Below, in pieces: positions 10,957 through 22,784 of a DNA stretch of 64,000 bases. The notes beneath the pieces are model-generated. The model did no database searches. It was given only the letters and a program-made list of their open reading frames with translations, and was not told where the DNA came from. Source of the DNA: Actinernus sp. WN-2022. Taxonomy: Eukaryota > Cnidaria > Anthozoa > Actiniaria > Actinernidae. The stretch lies in NCBI GenBank assembly GCA_030867875.1, contig JAOWCC010000019.1, positions 37,429,976 through 37,493,975 of the forward strand. The letters run 5' to 3'. Every line of letters starts with the position of its first letter. Positions within the stretch are counted from its first letter, which is position 1. Both the position numbers and the translations under genes were made by a program.

Positions 10957-11309
10957 CTATTATTATCCTCCGTCAACGTAATTAGGTCTTCATAGATCCG
11001 ACTTTTCCTGTTTTATCATCATATCATGCTAGTTTGGCCAGCAGATATATTAGCTCTCTTTGGCACTGATACGATTAGCTGAGATTCGCTTGGTTTTTTG
11101 GCCTTTTTGCACACGAATCAATGTGTGATACCGGATAACCAAGCCCATATCGAAAGCCTTGGCATTTTCAGCCACTAAGTTAGCAAATTGAGAGAAAGGA
11201 ACGTCGTCAGTCAGTCATTTAATTTCATTCTTGTATTCTCTGAGCTCGCCACTAGAGTATTATTAGCGTTACGAGCAGTAGTTACACCAAAACGCATAGT
11301 AATAATAAT

Positions 11310-11935
11310 AATACAATTTCTATAGCGCTTATACATTAATGTTCTAAGCGCTTTACAATCTAAACAATTATCGAATGCTTAACCTATACATTGCAATATA
11401 ATAATATAGCCTATAATACTAATAACAAAAATAATAATCATAGCTAAAATTGATATAACGAGTTAAAAAAATTAACACAAATCATAAGCAATCTTAAAAA
11501 TGTATGTTTTAAGCCTGGATTTGAAAGTATTAACATTCTCAGAAGATCTGATGTTTAGTGGAAGATCGTTCCATAACTTGGGAGCGTGCACAGAAAAAGC
11601 TTGGTGTCCATAGTTCTTTAATTTATAAGATATGCAATTTAGGCGCAAAACAGACTTAGACAAGAGATACTAGGAACGCAGTAGTCTTGGTTTGTGCAAT
11701 TCCAACAACTCTTGTAGGTAGAACGGAGCTAAATTATGTAGGGTCTTGCAAGTAAGTAAATTAACCTTAAAAATATCCTATATTGAATTGGTAACCAATG
11801 GAGCTTTCTGAGTGAAGGACTAATATGGTCATGTTTGCCTAAACATACCATAAATACAATAGTACGCTGACGAGTCCCAATAAGGACAAAGGACAAAATA
11901 GCTGTCCATGGCTGCATTCTTTCTTTTATTTATTT
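11310..11935 (-). mobile_element. 3' end of a non-LTR retrotransposon
   Basis: Minus-strand translations match the end of LINE reverse transcriptase ORFs: LRKLHWLPIQYR (11729-11917 frame), then APKLWNDLPLNIR (11472-11663 frame). It is broken by frameshifts and stops. The 3' tail is an AT-rich ATT-type repeat at about 11303-11320. The element is 5'-truncated and dead. Confidence 0.7.
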
Positions 11936-12401
11936 TTTCATTTTGCTATAAGCAGAGAGCATCTGCTGATGCACCATTTACTGATTTATACTTGTTTGTT
12001 TTCTTTTTGTGTGTCCTTGCCTCCCGCCTCGAATAGTTTTTTAACTAACTGCGGGTTTGGCAAGTTAATTGTTGTAGTCTTCGGACTTGTTATTGTTACT
12101 CAGTCGATAGGTTTTTGACAATAGGGCCACTTTGAAATGGCAAAACAACAAGCACAAAATAGAGCTTTTTCCGGCTCGTCACGTCAACCAGGTACGGCCC
12201 GCATCACGTGACTTTTGTAAATGGTTTTGAAATGAAAGCGCGGGGGGTAGGGGGGGGGGGGGTGTGGGGTGGTAACGTACGGGTTATGATAAATATACGT
12301 CATTATCGATTTTTTTTTTTGTTAAGCTTCGCCTGAAGGAAAATATACGGTGGCCCCAAAGGGACATCCTAATGACACTCTACTTTTTTATGCATTGCGA
12401 C

Positions 12402-12790
12402 TTACGTTGCGGGTTACGGTGCGAGTTGCGACTTACGGTGCGAGTTGCGGTGCGAGTTGCGACTTACGATGCGACTTACGATGCGACTTACGTTGCGACT
12501 TACGATGCGACTTACGTTGCGACTTACGTTGCGACTTACGTTGCGGGTTACGTTGCGGGTTACGTTGCGGGTTACGTTGCGGGTTACGTTGCGACTTACG
12601 TTGCGACTTACGTTGCGACTTACGTTGCGACTTACGTTGCGACTTACGTTGCGACTTACGTTGCGACTTACGTTGCGACTTACGTTGCAACTTACGTTGC
12701 GACTTACGTTGCGGGTTACGTTGCGGGTTACGTTGCGGGTTACGTTGCGGGTTACGTTGCGGGTTACGTTGCGACTTACGTTACTGGTTA
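12402..12790 (+). repeat. 12-bp minisatellite TTGCGACTTACG / TTGCGGGTTACG
   Basis: About 32 head-to-tail 12-mers with two main variants arranged in blocks (GACT and GGGT forms). Because 12 is a multiple of 3, several frames stay open; those translations are artefacts. It ends about 30 bp before the DDE gene's first ATG. The stretch 11940-12400 holds only a G-run and no gene. Confidence 0.9.
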
Positions 12791-12820
12791 CGCTCGCGGG
12801 CTCGTGCTGAAACAAGCAAC

Positions 12821-14092
12821 ATGATGGGAGCTGTCTGCATGATCTATTTTGTATTTACCCTTGTAGTTTCGTCGGGAGCAGTGCTTCCAATCTATTCTCC
12901 TGCAAGTGCAAGTGAAAACGATGGTTCGACGCGGAATGAAGTTATTGAAAGATATTTTAATCTTGGTCTTAGTGGACCAGAAATTATTACATTTCTCACA
13001 AACGTCCATGGCATCGTTCTAAGTCTAAGGCAATTGAAAAGAATACTGAGAACTCTAGGCTGCCGAAGACGACAAGATCAGAACAGCATACAAGACATCG
13101 TAGAAGCGATTGAGGAAGAACTCGGTGGTAGCGGAAGTATCATTGGCTATCGTGCAATGCATCAAAGGCTCATCAGTCACCATGGTCTAGTTGTAAAACG
13201 AGATGTGGTGCGTAGAGTATTGAAGATTCTTGATCCGGAAGGAGTTGAAATGAGGTCAAGACATCGTTTACGCAGAAGAATCTATAGCGCAAAGGGACCA
13301 AACTATTTGTGGCATATAGATGGCTATGATAAGTTGAAACCATTTGGATTTTGTATACATGGTTGTATTGATGGCTTCAGTCGCCGGATCCTGTGGCTAG
13401 AAGTTGCATATTCAAATAATGACCCTTTGATCGTGGCGCGATATTTTTTGGACTATTGTAGGCAACTCGGAGGTACATCAAGGATTATACGTGGTGATCG
13501 GGGAACTGAAAATAGAAACATCGAATTTATACAGCGCTTCTTTCGCAGGTCAGCAGTAGACGTTTTCGCTGGAGACAAGAGTGTTATATACGGTAAATCA
13601 ACTTCTAACCAAAGGATAGAATCATGGTGGGGTAGTCTAAGAAAAGGGTGCACTGATTGGTGGATAAAATACTTTAAAGATATGAGGGACAGCGGGCTAT
13701 TTCGTGATGATGACCACATTCACCGGGAATGTCTTCGATTTTGTTATATGGACGTGTTGCAAAGAGAGTTGCACAGAGTTGCTGTGCAATGGAACACACA
13801 CAGAATAAGGCTGTCTTCTAACACCGAATCACCTTCGGGTCGACCAGATATCAACTATTTTGTTCCCCAGTCAGCTAACACCCGCGATTATGTTACACCT
13901 ATTGACATTGAAGATATCGACATAGCTGAAGAAATTTGTGCTGAGAGAGTGTATGCGAATGGTTGTTCTAACCACTTCACAGAGCTGGTAGGAATGATTA
14001 TGGAGGACGAAGGTTTGGAGCTGCCGACCACACCCAGCGAAGCACAAGCTCTTTATATCGCATTGCTTTCTTCGATTGATAACTTAAACTAG
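12821..14092 (+). CDS. Integrase-core (DDE) protein
   Basis: From the ATG at 12821 the ORF encodes about 423 residues. A helix-turn-helix-like segment (RNEVIERYFNLGLSG... LRQLKRILRTLG) precedes an rve-type catalytic core: Asp167 in LWHIDGYD, Asp226 in IRGDRGTE and Glu267 in NQRIESWW. The triad is complete, with about 40 residues between the last two. Such integrase-core genes are common in cnidarians and fish, either as transposon remnants or host-adopted genes. The first ~25 residues are hydrophobic, odd for a nuclear protein, so the true start may be further downstream or in another exon. No TIRs were identified around it. Confidence 0.7.
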   Translation: MMGAVCMIYFVFTLVVSSGAVLPIYSPASASENDGSTRNEVIERYFNLGLSGPEIITFLTNVHGIVLSLRQLKRILRTLGCRRRQDQNSIQDIVEAIEEELGGSGSIIGYRAMHQRLISHHGLVVKRDVVRRVLKILDPEGVEMRSRHRLRRRIYSAKGPNYLWHIDGYDKLKPFGFCIHGCIDGFSRRILWLEVAYSNNDPLIVARYFLDYCRQLGGTSRIIRGDRGTENRNIEFIQRFFRRSAVDVFAGDKSVIYGKSTSNQRIESWWGSLRKGCTDWWIKYFKDMRDSGLFRDDDHIHRECLRFCYMDVLQRELHRVAVQWNTHRIRLSSNTESPSGRPDINYFVPQSANTRDYVTPIDIEDIDIAEEICAERVYANGCSNHFTELVGMIMEDEGLELPTTPSEAQALYIALLSSIDNLN

Positions 14093-14281
14093 AAAAAAAT
14101 GCTGGAGAACAGCTTTACCAAGTCTGGTTGGGACGCAAGAGTTGTTTACCATATTTCTTTTTTTTGGGGGGGGGGGGGGGGGGGGGAGGGGTGAAGAGAA
14201 AGACAGACAGACACATTTTTATTGGTGTTTTGTACTTGCAAGTACTTCGACATGGATCCAATAAATTTTAATAAGTTGGGG

Positions 14282-15190
14282 AGAGGAGGGGATTGTCACT
14301 TGAACTGGAAAGACCACGTTTTTCATGTCTCCAAAAAACTATCAAGGAGTATAGGCATCCTATGCAAACTTAGACATTTTGTTGATACTAATACTTTACT
14401 CCTGCTGTACTATGCCATCATTTATCCATTTCTCACTTATAGCTGCCTGGTATGGGGGAGTACCTACAAATCCAATATCAAACCTTTAGAAATCTTACAA
14501 AAGAAAGCAATTCGCATAATTACTTTTTCAAAATTTGATGCCCATACCAGTCCGCTTTTTAGTCAGCTTAAACTTCTAAAACTTCATGATATAATTACTT
14601 TTTATACTGTATCCTTTATGCACCAGTATTCTATGGGCAATCTTCCTAACGTTTTTGACACTTTCTTTCAAGCTACTAGCAGTAAGCATAAGTATAGGAC
14701 TCGCCTTGCATCTAAATCCACCTTCTCATTTCCAAAGATTCGTACAAATTATGGAAAATTTAATATAAGATATCTTGGCCCCAAAGTTTGGAACAATGTT
14801 GATGAATCTATAAAATCTTTGAGCTTTCGCTGCTTCAAGCGAAAGTTTAAAGACAAACTTCTAAATCTTTATTAATAATCTAAATAACTGTTTTGACCCA
14901 CATCCTGCTTACTAATAGTAACTTTGTTTGTTAGTGTGTATATTGTGTGTTGCGTGTGTATTTATTATCACCTTCATTAGTTATTCAACGTATTTAATGT
15001 TATGTGCTTGCTGATTTTTCGCCTTTTTCTGACTTGTAAAATTAACTCTATCATTTAATGGACACCCGACTAGATTAGCTCCTTATAGTTATTTCGGGTG
15101 CCCGGTTACTTTATAACTTGTTTACTTTCATCCGACCCATGTAATCTGCCACTGTAAGTACAAATAACATTGTTGTTGTTGTTGTTGTTG
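14282..15190 (+). mobile_element. 5'-truncated LINE, RT C-terminal region
   Basis: The reading frame to 14875 encodes the end of a LINE ORF2: LNWKDHV, KKLSRSIGIL, LTYSCLVWGS, QKKAIRIITFS and IRYLGPKVWN in canonical order. A 3' UTR and a (TTG)n tail at about 15170-15190 follow. A related copy is at 53.78-54.86 kb. A G-run (about 14167-14186) lies just upstream. Without the RT catalytic region it is not mobile. Confidence 0.75.
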
Positions 15191-15945
15191 GGGAGAGAAG
15201 AGAGGGATAACCTATTCCCGCGTAGTTTTGCCAATATGATTTGGCTTTGTTTTGCCACTTATGTCCATATCTAGCCTTAAACTTTTTGCCAGTAGAGGTA
15301 TCAAACAGCAAATGTCTCATAAACATGCCTGGTTACTAAGCTACGGGAAGCTATGTAAAATTCAACCAAAAAGTGACCTGAATGAAAAAATCTGTTAAAC
15401 AAATACTATGGAAAGTTCGGATATTACACGTTTATAAACAGGTAGACATGAAGTTTCCATAATTTCCCAAGCTGTCTTCAGGTTGAACATTTGATTAGTT
15501 CTGATTAGTTACGTTCGATGGTTTCTCAACCAAGTCCTCGGGGTGTGGCTTATGTACGGGTGCGGCTTATCTATGGGTTTTTACAGTACTCCAAATAATG
15601 TTTAAAATAGATTATGAAAACATGTTAAGAAAATTATATTTCCAAGTGCAAAAACGTTTTTCTCAAAAATACACGTTGTCTTACAGAATTTTAGTTTTCC
15701 TTCTCAGATTAAAGATAATGTAAAACTTTGTGATTTTTAGAAGAACTTCACCGAAATTAAAGGAAAGTAAAGGGTCTCGTTTGCGAGGCTGTGTTGCCAT
15801 GGCATCTGATCAATTCATTTAAAAAAATCATATCATTTAAGTAGTTTTGATATGGCAAGCTGGTTCAGTTATACATCTTCCACACTTGGACACAAAATCC
15901 ATAAGTTAAGAGAGTACCGATCTTATCATTACTCATTCGAGCCTC

Positions 15946-16652
15946 GTTAAAGTGGTCCTAGCACTTATCTTTGATTTAAAGGTCAAACTGGAAAACAAAA
16001 TGACCAACATAGAAAATGATTATTGTCTGCCATTTAATTTTTATTTATCAAGGATCAAACTTCATCATAACCGAATTCCTTTTCCTGTTTTTGTCAGCTC
16101 CACTTATTAAAATATCTTTCTCTCAGATTGTAATATTATTATCAAATGCCTGACACCTGAAATACAACTGAAAAAATGGACAAATTTAATGTTATGACTC
16201 AATTCATGTTTAATCACTAGCATAATGTACCTTAAATGACGTCATTTCAAGGAATTGCAAGCATTAAAAGCAATTGCACCTTTGATTGGCCAACAAATGT
16301 TGAACAATATTTTTAACACTTTACTGCACCTAAATCAATGATTTCTGCCTATGAAGTGAAAAACCCACCTCCTGTATATTTCATTTTATTAAAATTTGGG
16401 TGTTATCATAGTTGTGCGCAAGTAGAAATTCAGTTTGGATTATGCAAATCATTATTTTTCCTGACAATTTCTGATCAGCTAATAATATGGTAATTACATG
16501 CATGACTGCCACATCATTTACAATGCATGCAGTCAACATATCGTTAGCTGCTCAGAAATTGTTGCACATTTCAATATTGGAAAATAATGATTCTTATCAA
16601 AATTGCCGAGTATGCAAATGTAAGGGCTCTGACATGTCACAACCCCTTTAAC
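15946..16652. mobile_element. Possible non-autonomous element with inner hairpin
   Basis: Weak terminal similarity: GTTAAAGTGGTC on the left and the complement of GTTAAAGGGGTT on the right. Inside (16440-16610) an imperfect ~70-bp stem pairs ATCATTATTTTTCC / GGAAAATAATGAT and GACAATTTCTGATCAGC / its near-complement. The surrounding 15190-17460 has no recognised gene. Confidence 0.35.
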
Positions 16653-17463
16653 AATGAAAGTCTGAGCTCGTATTTGGTCAAATAAGTAATTACGGTGGAT
16701 GTTAAGCCCCTTAAATAACCAATCTTTAAAAATGACAAGAGTACAACATCATCAATACTTTATTTCTTATTATCAATGCATAACATTTTCTTTAAAGGTA
16801 CTGGATGCACCAACTGTAACTGTAAACAATGAAATGTAACTGTAACTGAGACCAATTAACGGGCTAATGTAAACATGTGGGGCCCAAGTTTTTCTGTACA
16901 TTTTGAACTCCAGGCTGGTACAACTTTCAGTGTGAACACTGTTGTGCTGGGCCTACATGTAAGTTGAAAACTGAAATTAGCCTGAACACTAGCACTATTA
17001 TAATATAATTACTTTCTATATTGCTGAATACATAACAAACAAACTTTTTGCATCATTGAAACTGGTTTAGTATTTTCATCCACTAAAGAACCATATCCAT
17101 ATGCTATTGGGGGGAATTTGTTCTAAAACAAGAAATCCAAATACCACTATGTTCATGCATGGATTAGGTTCATTTGTACACTCCAAAAGACCCACCACCT
17201 AGTCCATAAGTATCGGCTTCAGGAATACAATACTCTTATTTGTCTGCATATTAGAATTTTCTAATTTTAACACGGCTGACATTGCTCCCCCCTCCCCCCA
17301 AAAAAACCTTTTGTGCCCAAAAAATGGCATACAAATGAAATTAAAAAGGTATAACTGGCATATCAAGATCAATTTCAAGGCAATCCTGTCATTTTTCATT
17401 GCACTTAATATAAACAAATAGAATGAAGTGCTCAATTCCTTTACTGTGCAAGAACTGTAACTG

Positions 17464-17575
17464 GGCTGGGCCACTTAGATAACAAGAAACAAAGCATTCC
17501 AATTTGCTCGAGTTTTGGAATGCTTAGCAAGTTGGAATGCTTTGTTTTTGTTATGTGATATTCTTGTTGACTCCT
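17464..17575. mobile_element. Short relative of the 10.03-kb MITE
   Basis: It shares GGCCACTTAGA, AACAAGAA and CATTCCAA with the 10030-10202 element and has the mirrored TTGGAATGCTTTGTTTTTG. It is shorter, and the right end is degraded (CTTGTTGACTCC). Confidence 0.6.
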
Positions 17576-17727
17576 GCAGTTAATAACGGGCTTTGATGAG
17601 AATAAGCAAAATGTCAAATATTTACCAGTGATAATTAAGCTGAGTGAGTTCAGCCAAAAGAAGTTGCAACAACAACCTTGTATTATGTGCCTGCAAGTGT
17701 ATACATTCAAGAGTACACATAATAATG

Positions 17728-18784
17728 TTACAGAACTCCCAGTTCAAATGAGATGTCTTCTGTCAAGACGAGGTTGAACTCTTTCTTAAACTCGGTGTAT
17801 GATAAATATGAAGATGATAGGAAAAGAATGTTGGAGCAGGTCGACGTCGAAGGGAACCGCCGAGCACCAACAGTTGTGTTGAAAGCAACCGTAATTGGCT
17901 TCTGTGGAGCAGCTGGCGAGCCTGTTATAAATCTAAGAAATCTGTCAAGATGATAGTCATCCATTGTTCCGACATACTTCCTCAAAAAAGAAAGTATTAG
18001 GCTCTGTTCTGTTGTAAGATCTTCACAGTACGTTAGCTTTGCCAAAACTTTCTCGCAGGATGGCAGGAGGGCCTCGTAAAGCTTCCTTACTTCGTCTACA
18101 GGCAAACTTCTCTGCAAAGCTGCAAGGTTGTTACTTGTGATCCCATTTCTCATCCACATCAAGGTTGACATTGGCTTGTACACAAAGTGGGATCTAGCCA
18201 TTACGATGACATGGTTACGAAGCTGTTCTTTAGTGGTTGCCGGGATACAGGACATGTTGTATTGCTGATATATTCCAAACACAGCATCTTGTTGGTAAGT
18301 GGCAAGGTTAGTTGATGTTAGAGCTTTCATCAGCACTTCTCTTTCAAACTGGGTTAAATACAGTAGGAAGGATCTTTCAAGCATGCTCTCATCAACGGCA
18401 TCCCCATGTAGCAAGAAAAGAAACGATGCCTCACAGAAACGGACTGGAATTTGCTTTGTCAGCAACCAACCATGACAAAGTATCCGTCCTAGTTTCTCGA
18501 ACACTGCCTTCTTTTCCAGTTGCTGATAGGGAGGAACAAATGAATCTTGACAGTATCACCTTCGAAGTAAGTTTCAAAAGCTGCATCCCAAAAAGAAGTA
18601 AACAAATCCATTGTCACACCTCCAAAGTCCAAGCCAACCTCTCCCTTAAACTGAACGTTCAGATTGCAGCATGCAATGGATTCATCATCATACAAATGCA
18701 GCATATCCTTGAGAACATCATGACGACTGACAATGATACATCGTACATCACGATCAATGGGTTCAGTGGGTTCTTCGTGCACTT
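17728..18784 (-). CDS. HECT E3 ubiquitin ligase, terminal exon (one frameshift)
   Basis: The minus strand opens at a clear splice acceptor (CTCTTTCTCATCAG, then AAGTGC from 18784). The first part has VGLDFGGVTMDLF and a TSFWDAAF motif, typical of the HECT N-lobe. The second ends with GARRFPSTSTCSN, where the Cys codon at 17836-17838 is in the position of the HECT catalytic cysteine. HECT enzymes pass ubiquitin from E2 through this Cys to the substrate. The two parts lie in different frames meeting near 18,500-18,545, consistent with one missing base (mutation or assembly error). The N-terminal domains lie in unseen upstream exons. Confidence 0.7.
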
Positions 18785-19093
18785 CTGATGAGAAAGAGGT
18801 TCAATAACAAAAAAAAACTGTCAAGACAACTGAGATATGTTAATCATAAATGTTAAGACACGTACCCCAATAAAGCAATAATATTAATACCACCCTCAAT
18901 AACATCTATATTTGTAAAGAATTACAGTTTGTATAATTGACACAGAAACAGGGGGAATATACCATTTATGATAATAACATGGGAAAAGAAAGAGGTTATC
19001 AGTTTCATGGAAAGTTGTGTAATATGGCTGGATATTTTTACAAGTCAGTTTAATTAATGATATTGATGAGTAAAAATTCCTAGCCATATATAA

Positions 19094-19545
19094 CAGTGCT
19101 TGACCTTAGCGGTAGTCCACTAGTCCTGGACTAGTAAGAAATGCTTCTGGACTAGTAAAAGAAATAGAGTCACTAGTAACAGGACTAGTAACTATTCTAT
19201 AATTTGTAATGTTTAATGAAAGATAAAAACAAAAACATGTCCTGTGATTGTTGTTTGAACAGGTTTCTTCGCAAACGTTCCGAAAACAATCGCGAAGGTC
19301 GAGAAGACTGAACAAGGGTGAGGCGAGAACTGGGCACTAGTCAGCCCCAGGAGCTCCCGTGAAGGTGGCTATCGCCGCCATCTTTGTTTCGACTTGTTCA
19401 CTCATGCGTGTATCATGAAAGGCTTATAGATCAGCAAATATTGGCATGCAAGAGTCGGGACTACCAGGAATTTTCTCTGGACTAGTAAATTTTCAGCTCT
19501 ACTAGTCCCAGGACCAGTGATTAAAAAAGTTAAGGTTGAGCACTG
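19094..19545. mobile_element. Non-autonomous element with CAGTGCT TIRs
   Basis: The left end CAGTGCTTGACCTTAG mirrors the right end AAGGTTGAGCACTG. The body is rich in ACTAGT palindromes (GGACTAGTAA repeated). CAGTG termini are seen in hAT-like and some other superfamilies; no clean target duplication was found, so the family is open. The flanks 18785-19093 and 19546-20540 have no recognised gene. Confidence 0.6.
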
Positions 19546-20544
19546 AATATATTACATAACTTTCAATGGAATAATATTGTTTAATATACAACTAACACGG
19601 GCCAGCTCTGTTAGAAGAAACAAGTGAGCTTCACATTCACATCTGTGGGTTACAACATCTTGAACCAAACTACAATGTACATGTATCTCACTCGCAAGGA
19701 AAGGAGGGATCTACCGGTACATTTGTACCAGTTCTTCCATTTCTTCCTGGAGACATGGGAGCATGCTACTTGCAGTATTTGTTTGCATTCCTCAAGTAAA
19801 GTCATACTCCTATTTGTTGTTGCACTCGCAACTGAAACTCACTGCTATCTTGAAAGCAAAAGATATTAGCCATTTTTGAATCCGAATCATGGTGAGGCGC
19901 TTGAGCCGAGAAAATATGTTTTCCCACACTAAAAGCTGATTGGCCTGTGCACTTTCAAAACTTTTTACAGCAATAATCGTTGTACATGTATCGCGACCCA
20001 CGTTTTCCAAACTTCACTTGAATTTTGGGTTTTTCTGTTCTGCTAATCATCCCAAGTAGAAAATCAGCCCTTCAACATGCTCGTCCAGATTCGCCCGCTC
20101 TCTGCTTTTTCGATTTCTTCGAGACCCAAGGATAAAAATGACTTAAGAATATCCTTGAGAGTTATGAGGGATGGCAGATATTGCCCGAGTTTTACACGTA
20201 GGCAAGACTTTCGTGAAAAAAGATTAAAAGAACCTTGAAAGTAAACCATACAGTCAGTCAGTTGAATACCAACAGAGGCTGAGAAATCTGAGAAGCCTAA
20301 TCTCGAGTCTTGTGTTTACTGTTGAATATTCTCGGTTTTCAGAGTGATACGTATCCCCTGAGCGAGTCTCTTGAAAAGAATGTTGTGCTATAAGCTTACT
20401 GCTGACCAAAGGATCCTTTGATAGTTTTGATAGCAAGAAACTGGCTGTTTTTGAGGGAACATTTTACAAGAAAAAGAACTAGTATAAAATTTTGCAGTCA
20501 GTCACCACGGTCACACAGTTGTGCTCTACATGTACATGTACCAA

Positions 20545-21769
20545 CAGAAGAGCAGATCGTTAATCTTGCTGACGATTCAGACGTGGGATACATTCTCGAA
20601 GTCGATCTTGAGTATCCTAAAGAACTTCACGACTTACATAACGACTATCCAATAGCTCCCGAGAGAATGCAAGTAAATAGAAGGTTAATTGTTATCACCT
20701 CATCAAATCCATCTATATGATGAACTGTACAAAGGTAATGGATCTTTGAAAGTGGAAAAGCTCGTACCTAACCTATACAACAAAGAACGATATGTGCTCC
20801 ACTACCGTAATCTACAACTGTATCTATCTCTTGGAATGCGCCTAACGAAGATTCACAGAGCACTACGATTCGACCAATCACCATGGATGGAACCATACAT
20901 ACGAATGAATACAGAACTACGAAAACAAGCGAAGAGCCCTTTCGAGCAGGAACTCTACAAACTAATGAACAATAGCGTTTTTGGTAAGACAATGGAGAAC
21001 CTACGAAAACGTGTAGATGTCAAACTAGTGCGATCTTCAGAAGGAGTCAAACTACAACGTCTCTTGAATAAACCTAATTATGCCCGATCCACGATCTTCG
21101 ATGACGATCTAGCTGCTGTACACAACTACAGAAGTAAGCTACTTTTGAACCGTCCAGTATATGTAGGAATGGCGATTCTAGATCTTTCGAAACATCTGAT
21201 GTACTACTTCTACTATAATGAGATAAAGAATCAGTATGGACAACGTTGTAATCTACTATATACTGACACCGATAGTCTATTACTTCACATTGAAACGGAA
21301 GACATCTATACAGACATTGCCACCAATAAGCATCTATACGATAGTAGCAACTACAGCAAGGATCATCCTCTATGACATATCCAACAAGAAAGTACTTGGT
21401 AAAATGAAAGACGAATGCGGAGGTATTCCCATCGTCGAATACGTTGGACTACGACCTAAGCTATACTCGATCCTGAAAGTAGGTGGTAGCGAGATTAGGA
21501 AAGCCAAAGGTACCAAGAAGGCAGTTGTCAAACATTGTATTCGCCATGAACAATACAAAGAGTGCATACGAGATGAGAAAGTATTTCGCTATGGAATGGA
21601 TATGCTTAGAAGTGAAGGTCACAGGATGTATGGTATTCATATGAATAAGATATCTCTCTCACCATTCGACTCTAAGCGTTGGATCTCATCAAACGGAATT
21701 GATACATTAGCCTATGGACACAAAGACTTAGACATAGATGAGCTTATTTGCGAGATACTATCTTCTTAG
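20545..21769 (+). pseudogene. Protein-primed family B DNA polymerase, C-terminal half
   Basis: This corresponds to the palm, fingers and thumb region of the Polinton/adintovirus pPolB (family known for protein-primed replication). Motif A region: EVDLEYPKELHDLHNDYP. Motif B: LMNNSVFGKTMEN. Motif C: YTDTDSL at about 21261. The exonuclease domain and upstream part are missing: viral similarity starts abruptly at about 20,545. Frame changes occur near 20,685 and 21,370, each consistent with a 1-2 base indel. The 3' end overlaps the convergent integrase by 26 bp. It is non-functional as it stands. The flanking 20.25-20.54 kb shows no viral sequence. Confidence 0.8.
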
Positions 21770-22778
21770 ATCGGTTGGGTACGAATAGGATTCCCTTCGG
21801 TGGTAGTTCAGTATTTGGTGGAACTACTTGTAGCTCTTCGCGTACGAACCCTCGCTTCGGTGCATCTCCTTCCAAATAGTACAGAACTGGCTGGTTTGAA
21901 GATATCACACTACGTGAAATAATATACGTCTGTAAACTCCACACGGGATCAGTTGCTCGTTTAGATCCGTCTTCCAATTCTCCAGACGCATAGAGATATC
22001 GAACTTGAACGTCGAATGGTAGCCGCTTTTCTTTCAATCCAACAGTACGCGAATACGTAGGAGTCTTTACGTTGACTTGCTGTACCACTACGGAATTCGA
22101 AGGCTCTTTACCAGTAAGTCGAGTGACTTCATTATTCATGGCTTCGATAACTTCTGGAAGCCGCAATACCCATTCTCTACTGCGCGCATCCGATCCTTCT
22201 GAAGTAAGTACCATCTCTTGTGCATATTGATATCCAAACAATCTCTCCGCTAGCGTTCTATTTGCTCGCTCGACAAAACTTTGTGCTCTATGATTACCAG
22301 CTTCACCTCGTTGAACTTTAGTACCACGTAGTTCTAAGGCTTCAGACATACGTCCCATGAATTCTCTACCAGGATCTACTTGCAACGTCTTTGGCCATTT
22401 GAGTGGACTACGCTTGTAGATTCGTTCAAAGGCTGCAGCCACTTCACCGCTATCTTTCGATGCTAAGGGCTCAGCCTCTTTATATCTAGAAGCTACATCG
22501 ATTACCACCAAAGCATACTTATATAGTTTCCTTCCACGTCCAGGCCGATCGTGAGGTAGGAATATCAAATCAGCTTGGTGAACTTCATTAGGTTTCGATA
22601 CAGTCCAATGTGGTCGTGGTGTATATCGTGGTGGTGGTAAGTAGATCTGCCATAGTGCTTGTTTCTCTAACCAACTCCTAGCTGCGTCTTCCGATACTTT
22701 TGCTGCCGCCGATAGTTTACCAATTGCAGAGTGGCCTTTCCAGTATCCTTCAGGGCCATAGAAGATAGCATCCATCAT
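21744..22778 (-). CDS. Polinton-type retroviral-like integrase (rve)
   Basis: An intact 344-aa ORF. The rve core has Asp70 (HQADL), Asp135 (QVDPGREF) and Glu170 (FVERANRTLAERLF), about 34 residues between the last two; YKYALVVIDVASRY is also typical. The C-terminal part (FDVQVRYLYASGE... REELQVVPP) resembles the SH3/chromo-like DNA-binding tail. No N-terminal HHCC zinc site is visible. In Polintons/adintoviruses it inserts the viral genome into host DNA. The ATG follows a TTATATATAT stretch. It is convergent with the polymerase fragment. All catalytic residues are present. Confidence 0.85.
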   Translation of the reverse strand: MMDAIFYGPEGYWKGHSAIGKLSAAAKVSEDAARSWLEKQALWQIYLPPPRYTPRPHWTVSKPNEVHQADLIFLPHDRPGRGRKLYKYALVVIDVASRYKEAEPLASKDSGEVAAAFERIYKRSPLKWPKTLQVDPGREFMGRMSEALELRGTKVQRGEAGNHRAQSFVERANRTLAERLFGYQYAQEMVLTSEGSDARSREWVLRLPEVIEAMNNEVTRLTGKEPSNSVVVQQVNVKTPTYSRTVGLKEKRLPFDVQVRYLYASGELEDGSKRATDPVWSLQTYIISRSVISSNQPVLYYLEGDAPKRGFVREELQVVPPNTELPPKGILFVPNRSKKIVSRK

Positions 22779-22784
22779 ATATAT

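Noticed and set aside
12402..12815. Long ORFs rich in RNVSRNVT, ATYVATYV or LRCDLRCD repeats on both strands
   Set aside because: These are translations of a 12-bp minisatellite, open in several frames because the unit is a multiple of three.
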